64,000 nt of DNA from Faecalicatena sp. Marseille-Q4148. Its GTDB lineage: Bacteria; Bacillota; Clostridia; Lachnospirales; Lachnospiraceae. The stretch spans positions 1,500,046-1,564,045 of the forward strand of contig CP073692.1 in NCBI GenBank assembly GCA_018228665.1, read 5' to 3'. Below, piece after piece: positions 17,677 to 24,910 of the stretch. The notes under the pieces are model-generated. The model saw only the letters and a list, made by a program, of their open reading frames with translations, was not told the DNA's origin and ran no database searches. How positions within the stretch are numbered: position 1 is the first letter of the stretch; each line of letters begins with the position of its first letter. The translations under genes and the position numbers were made by a program.

Positions 17677-17951
17677 TAGGATACAAAATATTCCACTGCA
17701 TTATTCGGGAAGAATTTTTTAAATTCCCTATATAACTGGGCGGCCAATATTTTGTTATGTGCAATAATCAATGTTGGTTTATTTAATTGTTGAATGACAT
17801 TCGCCATCGTAAATGTCTTGCCAGAGCCTGCAATCCCTAGTAACATCTGACATTGGTTACCTTCTTGAAAGCCTTTTACAAGCTGATCAATAGCTTGCGG
17901 CTGGTCGCCGGTAGTGGCTTATTCTGATACTAATTCAAAATAATCCATAAT
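17677..17951 (-). pseudogene. displaced 5' end of uvrB (codons 1 to about 90), dead
   Basis: The stretch matches uvrB from the ATG (17951; MDYFELVSE) through Walker A to the FFPNNAV region, with about 33 mismatches in 270 bases by my hand count and no indel noticed. Codon 10 is TAA, replacing TAT (Tyr), so the copy is dead. AAAGGAG is still present before the ATG. Homology stops abruptly at about 17677. The divergence between copies argues for two different origins, as expected when an integrating element supplies a replacement gene end. Confidence 0.85.
17695..17716 (+). repeat. 22 bp direct repeat in the dead uvrB copy, candidate right attachment core
   Basis: This is identical to 10124-10145 and in the same orientation, in the uvrB fragment that would have been displaced by integration. 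The two repeats bound about 7.6 kb that contains AbiE, the partition and conjugation relics, Septu and the IS. Confidence 0.5.
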
Positions 17952-17967
17952 TTCTCCTTTATCAGTA

Positions 17968-17995
17968 TAGGTATATTTTTCCTACCCTTATTCTT
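17968..17995 (+). repeat. imperfect repeat of uvrB-leader sequence, cassette end 1
   Basis: TAGGTATATTTTTCCTACCC here resembles TAGGTACATTTTGCCACCC at 19591-19609, and both resemble the uvrB leader at 10402-10423. The two outer copies bound the rhuM-LURP-DUF2200 cassette, which suggests the cassette entered the old uvrB leader. Confidence 0.5.
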
Positions 17996-18680
17996 ATTTG
18001 TTATTCTCAATAATTCCTTTTACAATTTTATCGAAATCGGATTCAATAGGCTGTGTCCTATTAAATATTTCATATTCATGATATATCTTTTCCAATGCCT
18101 GCTTATGTGATACTTTTCCATTATCCTGCAGTATATCATATTATTTTTTTGTATGATCTGCTGTATCGTACACACTCTCTGCTGCTGTTTTTCCTGTTAT
18201 AGCAAAATGGAACTTATTTTGTACCATAGCATAGAATTTATATGTAACTTCTGAAGTCTTATCATAATCTATACTACATTCTGCAAAAATGTCAGTTATT
18301 TACTGCCAAATTCGTCTTTCACTAGCTCTGATTGAACGAACTCTCTCAAGCAATTCACGGAAATAATCTTTACCAAACAACGTCTTTCCCTGCTTTAAGC
18401 GCTCATCATCCATTACAAATCCTTTTCGCATATATTCTTTTAATATATTTGTTGCCCAAATATGAAATTGAGTTGCCTGTTTAGAATCTACTCTATAACC
18501 AACAGATATAATTGTATCTAAATTATAATAACTGGTTAGTGAGTTCTGTGTTTTCCCCTCTATTGCACCATGTTGAGTGGTTGTTGCAATTTTTGCAACA
18601 ACCACTTTTTCATCTAGTTCCCCTGACTTAAAAATATTAGATAAGTGTCTTCTAATTCCTGGAACATTTTTCTGCATCCA
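17994..18680 (-). pseudogene. RhuM family protein remnant
   Basis: The readable part begins NVPGIRRHLSNIFKSGELDE and runs through ATTTQHGAIEGKTQ, YNLDTIISVGYRVDSKQATQF and RASERRIWQ to a TAA where the family has Lys. The same frame continues ITDIFAECSIDYDKTSEVT and FAITGKTAAESVYDTADHTKK to another stop. A C-terminal piece, DNGKVSHKQALEK...YEIFNRTQPIESDFDKIVKGIIENNK, follows. The N-terminus and a central block are missing. RhuM-like genes often travel in restriction or defence islands. This one is clearly inactive. Confidence 0.85.
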
Positions 18681-19122
18681 TTGCCAGCACAAACATTAAT
18701 GCCTCTAATGCATTTTCAGAATCTCTTACGTCAATGACGTAGGTATCTGTCATGCGCAGCAATTCTTTGCTGATACTTGCGATCTGATAACCACTTTGAT
18801 CAAGAATATTATATTCCCATTCCATAATTGTTCCATCAATATGCCATCCGTTGTAATCGATATTATAGCGTGGTGTCAAAAGTGAAAATTCTTTGCTTAA
18901 ACAGCCGATATAACTGCCCTCTTTATAAATCTCAAACTTAGGAAGAAATGTAAGAACTTTTTCAACAACCGTTCCTACTTCATTTCCATGAACATCATAA
19001 ATAATAAGTTTGTGTCCCCAGGATAACTGACCTTTTACTACATAAACAGTATTACCGGACTCATCATAAATATCATAGCTGTCAAACCACGAAAACAATC
19101 TTTGTTTGAATAACAGTTTCAT
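18652..19122 (-). CDS. LURP-one-related / YxjI-like protein
   Basis: The 156-residue protein has the tubby-like LURP-one repeat pattern: MKLLFKQRLFSWFDSYDIYDE, GNTVYVVKGQLSWGHKLIIYD, GNEVGTVVEKVLTFLPKFEIY, then DYNGWHIDGTIMEWEYNILD and a C-terminal helix ending LAMDAEKCSRN. The length matches the family. Function in bacteria is not established; a phospholipid- or membrane-related role has been suggested from the tubby fold (inference). It follows the DUF2200 gene closely with a GGTGAAG ribosome site. Its last codons run into the rhuM relic, but the protein end looks natural. Confidence 0.8.
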   Translation of the reverse strand: MKLLFKQRLFSWFDSYDIYDESGNTVYVVKGQLSWGHKLIIYDVHGNEVGTVVEKVLTFLPKFEIYKEGSYIGCLSKEFSLLTPRYNIDYNGWHIDGTIMEWEYNILDQSGYQIASISKELLRMTDTYVIDVRDSENALEALMFVLAMDAEKCSRN

Positions 19123-19161
19123 AACTTCACCACTTTCTTTCCCTATCGAATCTTCCTTCGG

Positions 19162-19512
19162 TTATTTTCGAAGTATTTTATCCATTGCCTTCCCTTTAGC
19201 AAGTTCATCCACCAGCTTATCCAAATACCGAATCTCCTGCATCAAGGTATCCTGAATTTCCTCAACTTTTACGCCGCAGATGGAACCTTTAATCAATTTT
19301 CTGCTTGGATTCATCATGGGAGCATTTTCAAAAAAAGAACGGTAGGTAATGTCACTTGTAAGCAATGTATCCAACTGTTCACATGAATAGCCGGTAAGCC
19401 ACTGCGTTATCATATCTACCTCTTCTTTTTTACGCCCTTTTCTTTCAGCCTTAGCAATCAGCAAAGGATATACCTTAGAAAATTTCATATGAAATACTTT
19501 TTCATTTTCCAT
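19162..19512 (-). CDS. DUF2200 family protein
   Basis: The 116-residue protein matches DUF2200: FHMKFSKVYPLLIAKAERKGRKKEEVD, TQWLTGYSCEQL, FFENAPMMNPSR and GSICGVKVEEIQD are all characteristic. Its function is unknown. AGGACAGG precedes the ATG. The gene lies directly downstream of the relic uvrB promoter with its SOS-like box, so it and the LURP-one gene may now be DNA-damage responsive (inference from position). Confidence 0.85.
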   Translation of the reverse strand: MENEKVFHMKFSKVYPLLIAKAERKGRKKEEVDMITQWLTGYSCEQLDTLLTSDITYRSFFENAPMMNPSRKLIKGSICGVKVEEIQDTLMQEIRYLDKLVDELAKGKAMDKILRK

Positions 19513-19590
19513 ATTCCTGTCCTCACAAATATCAATTTTTTAAATTGTTATTCATTGTCTGGTGTGCACGTATGTGTCCATGCAGTTGAA

Positions 19591-19613
19591 TAGGTACATT
19601 TTGCCACCCTTCT
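19591..19613 (+). repeat. imperfect repeat of uvrB-leader sequence, cassette end 2
   Basis: This is the counterpart of 17968-17995, in the same orientation and placed between the relic uvrB promoter and the DUF2200 gene. The match is imperfect (about 18 of 22 aligned positions by eye). Confidence 0.45.
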
Positions 19614-19624
19614 TCTCTTCCGCT

Positions 19625-19676
19625 ATTATATCAGAATCTAAAATAAAAGTACATAGCAAACCCGAATGTTTGTTCT
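19625..19676 (-). promoter_or_regulatory. relic uvrB promoter with SOS-like box, now before the DUF2200 gene
   Basis: The extended -10 (TGATATAAT) and the same 14-base box as at 10514-10527 (here 19663-19676) are kept, as is most of the sequence between them. This is the original or alternative uvrB promoter, now separated from any working uvrB by the cassette. It reads toward DUF2200 and LURP-one. Confidence 0.65.
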
Positions 19677-19747
19677 GTGTCTTTGTTACAATTTTCTTAT
19701 ACTCTCTTCCTTCATTTTCTTTACTTAATTAATAACTAAAACCGCAT

Positions 19748-19794
19748 TTGACTTCTTTCTTTTTCTCTTCTATAATATATTTACTACATTTGTA
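19748..19794 (+). promoter_or_regulatory. blaI-blaR1 promoter with BlaI operator
   Basis: TTGACT at 19748-19753 and TATAAT at 19771-19776 are 17 bases apart. TACATTTGTA at 19785-19794, near the likely transcription start, matches the BlaI/MecI/CopY operator core TACA-N2-TGTA. Autorepression by BlaI is the expected outcome. Confidence 0.8.
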
Positions 19795-19811
19795 AGATTT
19801 GGAGGGTTTCT

Positions 19812-20186
19812 ATGAAAAACATACCACAAATTTCCGAGGCAGAGTTTGAAGTCATGAAAATCATCTGGAAATATGCACCGATCAATACAAACGAAGTTAC
19901 GGAAAAATTAACTCACACAACTGACTGGAGTCCCAAGACCATTCAAACAATGCTGAAACGTCTTGTAGCAAAAAATGCTCTCACTTATTCAAAAGAAAGC
20001 CGGGTATTTGTTTACACACCTTTGATTAGCGAAGCAGAATATCTCCGCCAGAAACGCACTTCCTTTTTGGACCGATATTTTCACGGAAATATGACGTCTA
20101 TGCTGTCTTCCTATTTAGAAGAGGAAACACTCTCCCAAAAAGAGCTGGAGGAGCTTCGCAAACTTCTTTCTGACAAAGATCATTAG
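19812..20186 (+). CDS. blaI: BlaI/MecI family repressor
   Basis: The 124-residue winged-helix repressor begins QISEAEFEVMKIIW and contains WSPKTIQTMLKRLVAKNAL in the recognition region. A dimerising C-terminal part (FLDRYFHGNMTSMLSSYLEEE) follows. In this family the sensor protease triggers removal of the repressor. It is followed 15 bases later by blaR1. A perfect operator core stands in its own promoter and another in front of the convergent lipoprotein gene at 22.1-23.2 kb. Confidence 0.92.
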   Translation: MKNIPQISEAEFEVMKIIWKYAPINTNEVTEKLTHTTDWSPKTIQTMLKRLVAKNALTYSKESRVFVYTPLISEAEYLRQKRTSFLDRYFHGNMTSMLSSYLEEETLSQKELEELRKLLSDKDH

Positions 20187-20201
20187 CAGGAGGGGATAAT
20201 T

Positions 20202-22034
20202 TTGAATGATTCTTTTTGGTACTTTTTAGACCGTTTTGGCACACATTTTTTTCTCTGCAATCTTTTCATAGGACTTTTTGTCGGTCTTCTGGCCGGCTTT
20301 AAACGCTTGTTCCAAAAGTATTTGTCGTCTGGCGCCCGGTATCGTCTATGGTTCTTTTTCCTTGCACTGCTGCCGCTTCCTTTTCTGCCCCGGGAGTTGT
20401 TTGCTCTTTTGAATAAGATTCCTTACAGCTCTTTTTCTCAGGCAGCACAGACTGGGCTTGCTTCTCGTAAAATGTCACAGAATTCCGGAACATTCGTTTC
20501 TGCATTCAATGAATTAAATGATTTCGCAGTATCTGTCAGAAGCTCTGTTCCTTCTCTGCTTCCGATTCTTTTTTCAATCCTCTGGGGAATCGGTACGCTT
20601 GTAATGCTTCTAATTACAGTCCGCTCCGTTCTGCATTTGCGCACATTGAAACACTCTGCATTACCGATAGAAGATCCGGAATTAGTACATTTATATCTTT
20701 GCTGTTGTCAGGAAATACATTTTACGAAAAAAGTACCTCTGTATCGAACAGATTCGCTTACTTCTCCTGCCGCAGCAGGTGTCTGGAAGCCTTGCATCTA
20801 TCTTCCGGATACCGTGATTGCTGACTCTGCGATTGAAGAACTGCGTTTCATACTATTGCATGAATTGCAGCATATCAAACAGAAGGATGGAATTATCATT
20901 TGTCTGACCGCTTTGGCGAGTATCTTTTACTGGTGCAATCCGGCAGTTCATTATGCTCTGAGAGAGATTCGTTTCTGCCGGGAACTTGCCTGTGATACAG
21001 CTGTCCTTCACTGCCTTAAGTCATCGGAATACCGGACATATGGAATCACGCTGCTGAATTTTGCAGAGAAATCTTCTCTGCGGCATACCGCTATGACTGC
21101 CGGAATCTACAGTGGAAAACACCAAATGAAACAGCGAATTTTAAATATTGCTGCTTTTCACCGTCAGACAAAACGTCAAAAACTTCAGTCCCTTCTTTGC
21201 TGTCTGACTGCCGCCTTTCTTTTCTTTGGTTTTCTTCCTGTATTTGCCTTTGCCGGCATGGAACAGGACACTTACAAACTTCTTGAAGAAATACAGAATA
21301 TTTCCTTTTTGAATCTTTCAGAGCTATTCGATGACTATGACGGCAGCTTTGTCCTGTATGATACAAAAGATGATTCCTGGAAGATTTACCAACCGCAGTT
21401 GGTCAAAACACGCGTTGCGCCAAATTCTACTTACAAAATCTACGATGCTCTCCTCGGACTGGAAACGGGCATAATTACCCCTGAAAATTCTCTCCGCTCC
21501 TGGGATAAAACACCTTGTCCGTTCCCGGAATGGGAAACAGATCAGACACTCGCAACAGCTATGAAAAATTCTGTGAACTGGTATTTCCACTCCCTGGATT
21601 CTCAGATTGGTCGTGAACGCATCCAGTCCTTTCTTCAAAAAATCCATTATGGAAATCAGAAAATGAGTTCTGATCTCTCCCTCTATTGGACAGATGCTTC
21701 TTTGAAAATCTCACCGATCGAGCAAGTTTTGCTGCTAAAGTCTTTCCACAATAATGATTTCTCTTTTGCTCCTAAGCACATTGCTGCTGTACAGGATGCG
21801 ATTCGCATTTCTTCCTCTCCTGACGCTGTGCTATACGGCAAAACAGGAACAGGGCGCATTGACGGGCAGGATGTAAACGGGTGGTTTATCGGATATGTGG
21901 AAATGCCGTACCGCACTTGTTATTTTGCTACAAACATCCAGGGAAATTCCAACACCACCGGTCAAAAAGCTTCTGAAATTACTGCCTCACTTCTTTCAAA
22001 ATTTCACATTTACCCACAAGACGGACAGCAATAA
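20202..22034 (+). CDS. blaR1: BlaR1-type beta-lactam sensor, M56 metalloprotease with penicillin-binding domain
   Basis: The 610-residue membrane protein starts at a TTG following GGAGGGG. Four hydrophobic segments surround a cytoplasmic zinc protease with HELQH at residues 220-224. The C-terminal extracellular domain (from about residue 360) is class-D-like, with STYK at 409-412, an SVN motif and KTG at 547-549. A beta-lactam would acylate Ser409 and activate the protease against BlaI. All catalytic motifs are present and the length is normal. No beta-lactamase gene lies nearby; the likely extra target is the lipoprotein gene downstream. Confidence 0.93.
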   Translation: MNDSFWYFLDRFGTHFFLCNLFIGLFVGLLAGFKRLFQKYLSSGARYRLWFFFLALLPLPFLPRELFALLNKIPYSSFSQAAQTGLASRKMSQNSGTFVSAFNELNDFAVSVRSSVPSLLPILFSILWGIGTLVMLLITVRSVLHLRTLKHSALPIEDPELVHLYLCCCQEIHFTKKVPLYRTDSLTSPAAAGVWKPCIYLPDTVIADSAIEELRFILLHELQHIKQKDGIIICLTALASIFYWCNPAVHYALREIRFCRELACDTAVLHCLKSSEYRTYGITLLNFAEKSSLRHTAMTAGIYSGKHQMKQRILNIAAFHRQTKRQKLQSLLCCLTAAFLFFGFLPVFAFAGMEQDTYKLLEEIQNISFLNLSELFDDYDGSFVLYDTKDDSWKIYQPQLVKTRVAPNSTYKIYDALLGLETGIITPENSLRSWDKTPCPFPEWETDQTLATAMKNSVNWYFHSLDSQIGRERIQSFLQKIHYGNQKMSSDLSLYWTDASLKISPIEQVLLLKSFHNNDFSFAPKHIAAVQDAIRISSSPDAVLYGKTGTGRIDGQDVNGWFIGYVEMPYRTCYFATNIQGNSNTTGQKASEITASLLSKFHIYPQDGQQ

Positions 22035-22045
22035 CCATGCTGTCC
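22023..22045 (+). terminator. hairpin between convergent blaR1 and lipoprotein genes
   Basis: GGACAGC and GCTGTCC form a 7-base stem at the end of blaR1. The T-run is weak, so terminator activity is plausible rather than certain. Confidence 0.45.
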
Positions 22046-22067
22046 GCCCTGTACTTTTCATCTTTAC

Positions 22068-23249
22068 TCAAAACGATTTCTTATAAATCTCTTTCCACTG
22101 CTCCTCTGTCAGCCGCGGCTGATACCAGACTGCTCCATCTTTCTCAAGCTCAAGCACACGGTTTGATACATATTGAAATTCTCCATCTGTTCCAATTTTC
22201 ATGATGAATTCACTTCTGCATGCCTGATCCGTTTTTCCTCTGATCCAGACCGCTTCTACTGTTAATTTATATGTTCCATTCCCCATTTCTTCACAGGCAG
22301 TTACCTCCGGATAAGGCCCATAAGGCATCTGGCAGTCATATAATCCTCTCGGCCGGTAATGATAACATTCCGTCAAAGAATCATACTGCGTCTGTTGTTG
22401 AATCTGTTCCGGTTCTAATGAAAAATATTGCCTTAACACTTCTTCAAATTCTTTTTTCGGAACCAGATATTCGGCGCCTTCTTCCGGCACATAGGGGAGG
22501 TATTCTCCCCTGATATGCGAATAGCATGTTTCATAAAGATCATAGAAATCTACATGAGAATAATCTTTCGCATCCCAATCTGTAATCAGCAAATTATTCC
22601 TCTCATAGCCAATTGGCATAACATATTTCTCATTCCATGCACGAAGTTCCTCATCTAAAGGACGAATCCGAAATGCAGTCTGTCCAGGCGCTCCATCATA
22701 TCCGGAAGGATGATATTCTTCAATAAAAAGATATCCCTTCTCTGTGTAATCCCAGTATGACACAGCAAATTCATGGAGCTCACTGACAACCGGTTCTCCT
22801 TCTTTCCAGGAAATTCCACACACTGCTGCATTCATTTTCTCTCCGTCTGTCCGAAGTTCATAGCGAACGATCCTTCCCTGTTCCATAACAAGAAATAAAA
22901 CGATCTCTGCTTCCTTTCCTTCCTCCGCCCTCTGACAATATGCTTCTGCCTGCTCAAAATTTACCATATTGATCCGTTGATTCTGATCTACTGCCGCATA
23001 TCCTTTTGCACCAAGATAGTCCACGATTTTTTTCTGAAACATGATACTGTCCAATTCATCATCCTGTTCTGCGCTTTCATAAATTTCGCGATATCCTTCT
23101 GCCAAAAGCTTCAGATTTTTTTCCAATGTCTCGTCTTTTCTTTTTTCTTCTTTCTGTGCTGTGCTGCATCCAAAAAAACAAATACTGCACCCCAAAACGA
23201 ATACCAGCACAGCCGCCTTAACCCCTAATGCAGTTCTCTTTTTTTTCAT
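22068..23249 (-). CDS. predicted lipoprotein under BlaI-type control
   Basis: The 393-residue protein has a basic start, a hydrophobic segment and a CFFGC lipobox-like sequence with the modified Cys near residue 28, so it is probably anchored outside the membrane. The mature part is acidic, rich in Tyr and Glu, with no catalytic motif I recognise; it could correspond to an uncharacterised DUF of Lachnospiraceae. Its promoter has TACAACTGTA overlapping the -10, within a 22-base palindrome. That links it to blaI-blaR1, with which it converges. A cell-envelope role under beta-lactam stress is inference. Confidence 0.8.
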   Translation of the reverse strand: MKKKRTALGVKAAVLVFVLGCSICFFGCSTAQKEEKRKDETLEKNLKLLAEGYREIYESAEQDDELDSIMFQKKIVDYLGAKGYAAVDQNQRINMVNFEQAEAYCQRAEEGKEAEIVLFLVMEQGRIVRYELRTDGEKMNAAVCGISWKEGEPVVSELHEFAVSYWDYTEKGYLFIEEYHPSGYDGAPGQTAFRIRPLDEELRAWNEKYVMPIGYERNNLLITDWDAKDYSHVDFYDLYETCYSHIRGEYLPYVPEEGAEYLVPKKEFEEVLRQYFSLEPEQIQQQTQYDSLTECYHYRPRGLYDCQMPYGPYPEVTACEEMGNGTYKLTVEAVWIRGKTDQACRSEFIMKIGTDGEFQYVSNRVLELEKDGAVWYQPRLTEEQWKEIYKKSF

Positions 23250-23286
23250 TTCATTTTCTCCCTGCCTTCTTATATATGTTTCTTAA

Positions 23287-23315
23287 ATATTACAACTGTA
23301 ATATTTAGTTGTCAA
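23287..23315 (-). promoter_or_regulatory. lipoprotein-gene promoter with BlaI-type operator
   Basis: On the minus strand TTGACA (23310-23315) and TAATAT (23287-23292) are 17 bases apart. TACAACTGTA (23291-23300) overlaps the -10 and is the centre of a palindrome with perfect 10-base arms, at 23286-23307. The core matches the operator in front of blaI. Confidence 0.8.
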
Positions 23316-23377
23316 GAAGTTTTCTCTGACGGTAACATTTTACATTTTCTCTGACAGCAGAAATTTATTTCAAATTG

Positions 23378-23411
23378 AAAAACCAGACAGAAGTCTCTGT
23401 CTTCTGTCTGG
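23378..23411 (-). terminator. glnA terminator
   Basis: A perfect 11-base stem (CCAGACAGAAG with CTTCTGTCTGG) is followed on the minus strand by TTTTT. It lies just after the glutamine synthetase stop. Confidence 0.85.
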
Positions 23412-23422
23412 CAAACTTATCT

Positions 23423-24856
23423 TTACAGATCATAATAACGTGCAAATTCAGCCGGATGCGGGATTCTGCTGATTTCATTTGCATCTGCCCGGATCGTTTT
23501 GATCCAGTTCTGAATCAGTTCTTCCGGAAATACGCCGCCTGCAGTCAGGTAGTCGTGATCTGCTTCCAGCGCATCTAAAGCTTCCTCAAGAGTTGCCGGC
23601 AAATGGCCGAGCGCCGCTCTTTCTTCTTCTGAAAGATCAAAGAGATTAAAATCAAACGGCCCCCAATTATGATCTGCCGGATCGATTTTATTTTTCACAC
23701 CGTCCAATCCTGCCATAAGAATTGCTGCATACGCATAATAAGGATTGCAGGTCGCATCTGGATTTCTTAATTCAAACCGCTTCTTATCCGGAGATTTTAC
23801 ATATGCCGGAATTCTCACAACAGCGCTTCTGTTGGCCATGGCATATCCTATCGTAACCGGCGCTTCAAATCCCGGAATCAGTCGTTTGTAAGAGTTCGTT
23901 GTCGGATTTGTAATCGCACAAAGACTTCGCACATGAGTCAGCAGACCTCCAATAAAATACATCGCCGTTTCACTGAGCTGTCCATAGCGATCCGGATCAT
24001 AAAAAACCGGTTTTCCGTCTTTCTTCAGCAGCATATGCACATGCATTCCATTTCCTGCTTCCCCGTAAACAGGTTTTGGAAGAAAGGTAGCTGTCATGCC
24101 ATTTACGGCTGCCGTATTACGGATCACATATTTTGCGGCCATCGTTGCGTCTGCGAGACTTGTCATTTCTCCCAGTTCCGTCTCAATTTCCAACTGGCCG
24201 GAGCCTCCCACTTCGTGATGATGATATTTTACACGGACACCCCATTTTTCCATTTCCATACACATCTCATTCCGAAGATCGAACGTAACATCGGATGGCT
24301 GATCTGCATGATATCCTCCGTGTGGCGGTGTATGAAATCCATTATTTTCTTCTGCCGGCATATTTGCGGTCCACACAGACTCCTTATCATAAATCCGAAG
24401 CGCAATTTCATTCGGCTTTTCGCTGACGCTTACTCCGTCAAATACATGAAATTCATATTCCGGCCCAATAATCATCTCATCTGCAATTTCGGTTTCTTTC
24501 ATATATTCTACAGCTCTTTTTGCCACATTTCTCGGATACTGGGCAAAAGGCCTGTTCATCGGCTGATCGATTACCTTTACATCTCCAATCATAGTCAGTG
24601 TCGGAACTTTTACAAAAGGATCTACGACCGCCGTAGAAATATCCGGAATAAATACCATATCGCTGTTCTCTACCATAGCATATCCGTAATTTGAACCGTC
24701 AAATCCGATTCCGTGCTCCAGAATTTCTTCCTGGAAACGCTCTGCCGGAATTGACAGATGTTTCCAGCGTCCCCGAAGATCAATCATCTTAAAATCTACA
24801 AAACGAATCCCTTTTTCCTGTATAAAATCCTGTACCTGCTGAATATTCTGAAACAT
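23423..24856 (-). CDS. glnA: glutamine synthetase, GSI-like
   Basis: Starting at 24856 (MFQNIQQVQDF; AGGAGG 8 bases upstream) the protein has 477 residues, slightly longer than typical GSI. The beta-grasp domain is followed by GFDGSNYGYAMVENSDM, IGPEYEFHVFD with the metal-binding Glu residues, and GNGMHVHM. NSYKRLIPGFEAP and the arginine-rich active-site loop close the set. VGGSGQLEIE replaces the more usual VAPGQHEI, so it belongs to a divergent branch. It makes glutamine from glutamate, ammonia and ATP. It follows the ade gene by about 55 bases and may be cotranscribed with it. Confidence 0.88.
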   Translation of the reverse strand: MFQNIQQVQDFIQEKGIRFVDFKMIDLRGRWKHLSIPAERFQEEILEHGIGFDGSNYGYAMVENSDMVFIPDISTAVVDPFVKVPTLTMIGDVKVIDQPMNRPFAQYPRNVAKRAVEYMKETEIADEMIIGPEYEFHVFDGVSVSEKPNEIALRIYDKESVWTANMPAEENNGFHTPPHGGYHADQPSDVTFDLRNEMCMEMEKWGVRVKYHHHEVGGSGQLEIETELGEMTSLADATMAAKYVIRNTAAVNGMTATFLPKPVYGEAGNGMHVHMLLKKDGKPVFYDPDRYGQLSETAMYFIGGLLTHVRSLCAITNPTTNSYKRLIPGFEAPVTIGYAMANRSAVVRIPAYVKSPDKKRFELRNPDATCNPYYAYAAILMAGLDGVKNKIDPADHNWGPFDFNLFDLSEEERAALGHLPATLEEALDALEADHDYLTAGGVFPEELIQNWIKTIRADANEISRIPHPAEFARYYDL

Positions 24857-24910
24857 ACTTAATACCTCCTGATCTTTTCGCTTTTTCAGCCCCCGCTCTC
24901 TTCCCAATCC

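Noticed and set aside
17348-17722. Possible integrase or excisionase gene at the island's right end
   Set aside because: The only open stretches are short, AT-rich and without recognisable tyrosine or serine recombinase motifs; part lies inside the IS end and part in dead uvrB sequence.
23933-24694. Plus-strand 253-codon open frame opposite glnA
   Set aside because: The His/Ile/Phe-rich translation is typical of antisense of a conserved gene; no start signal or domain.
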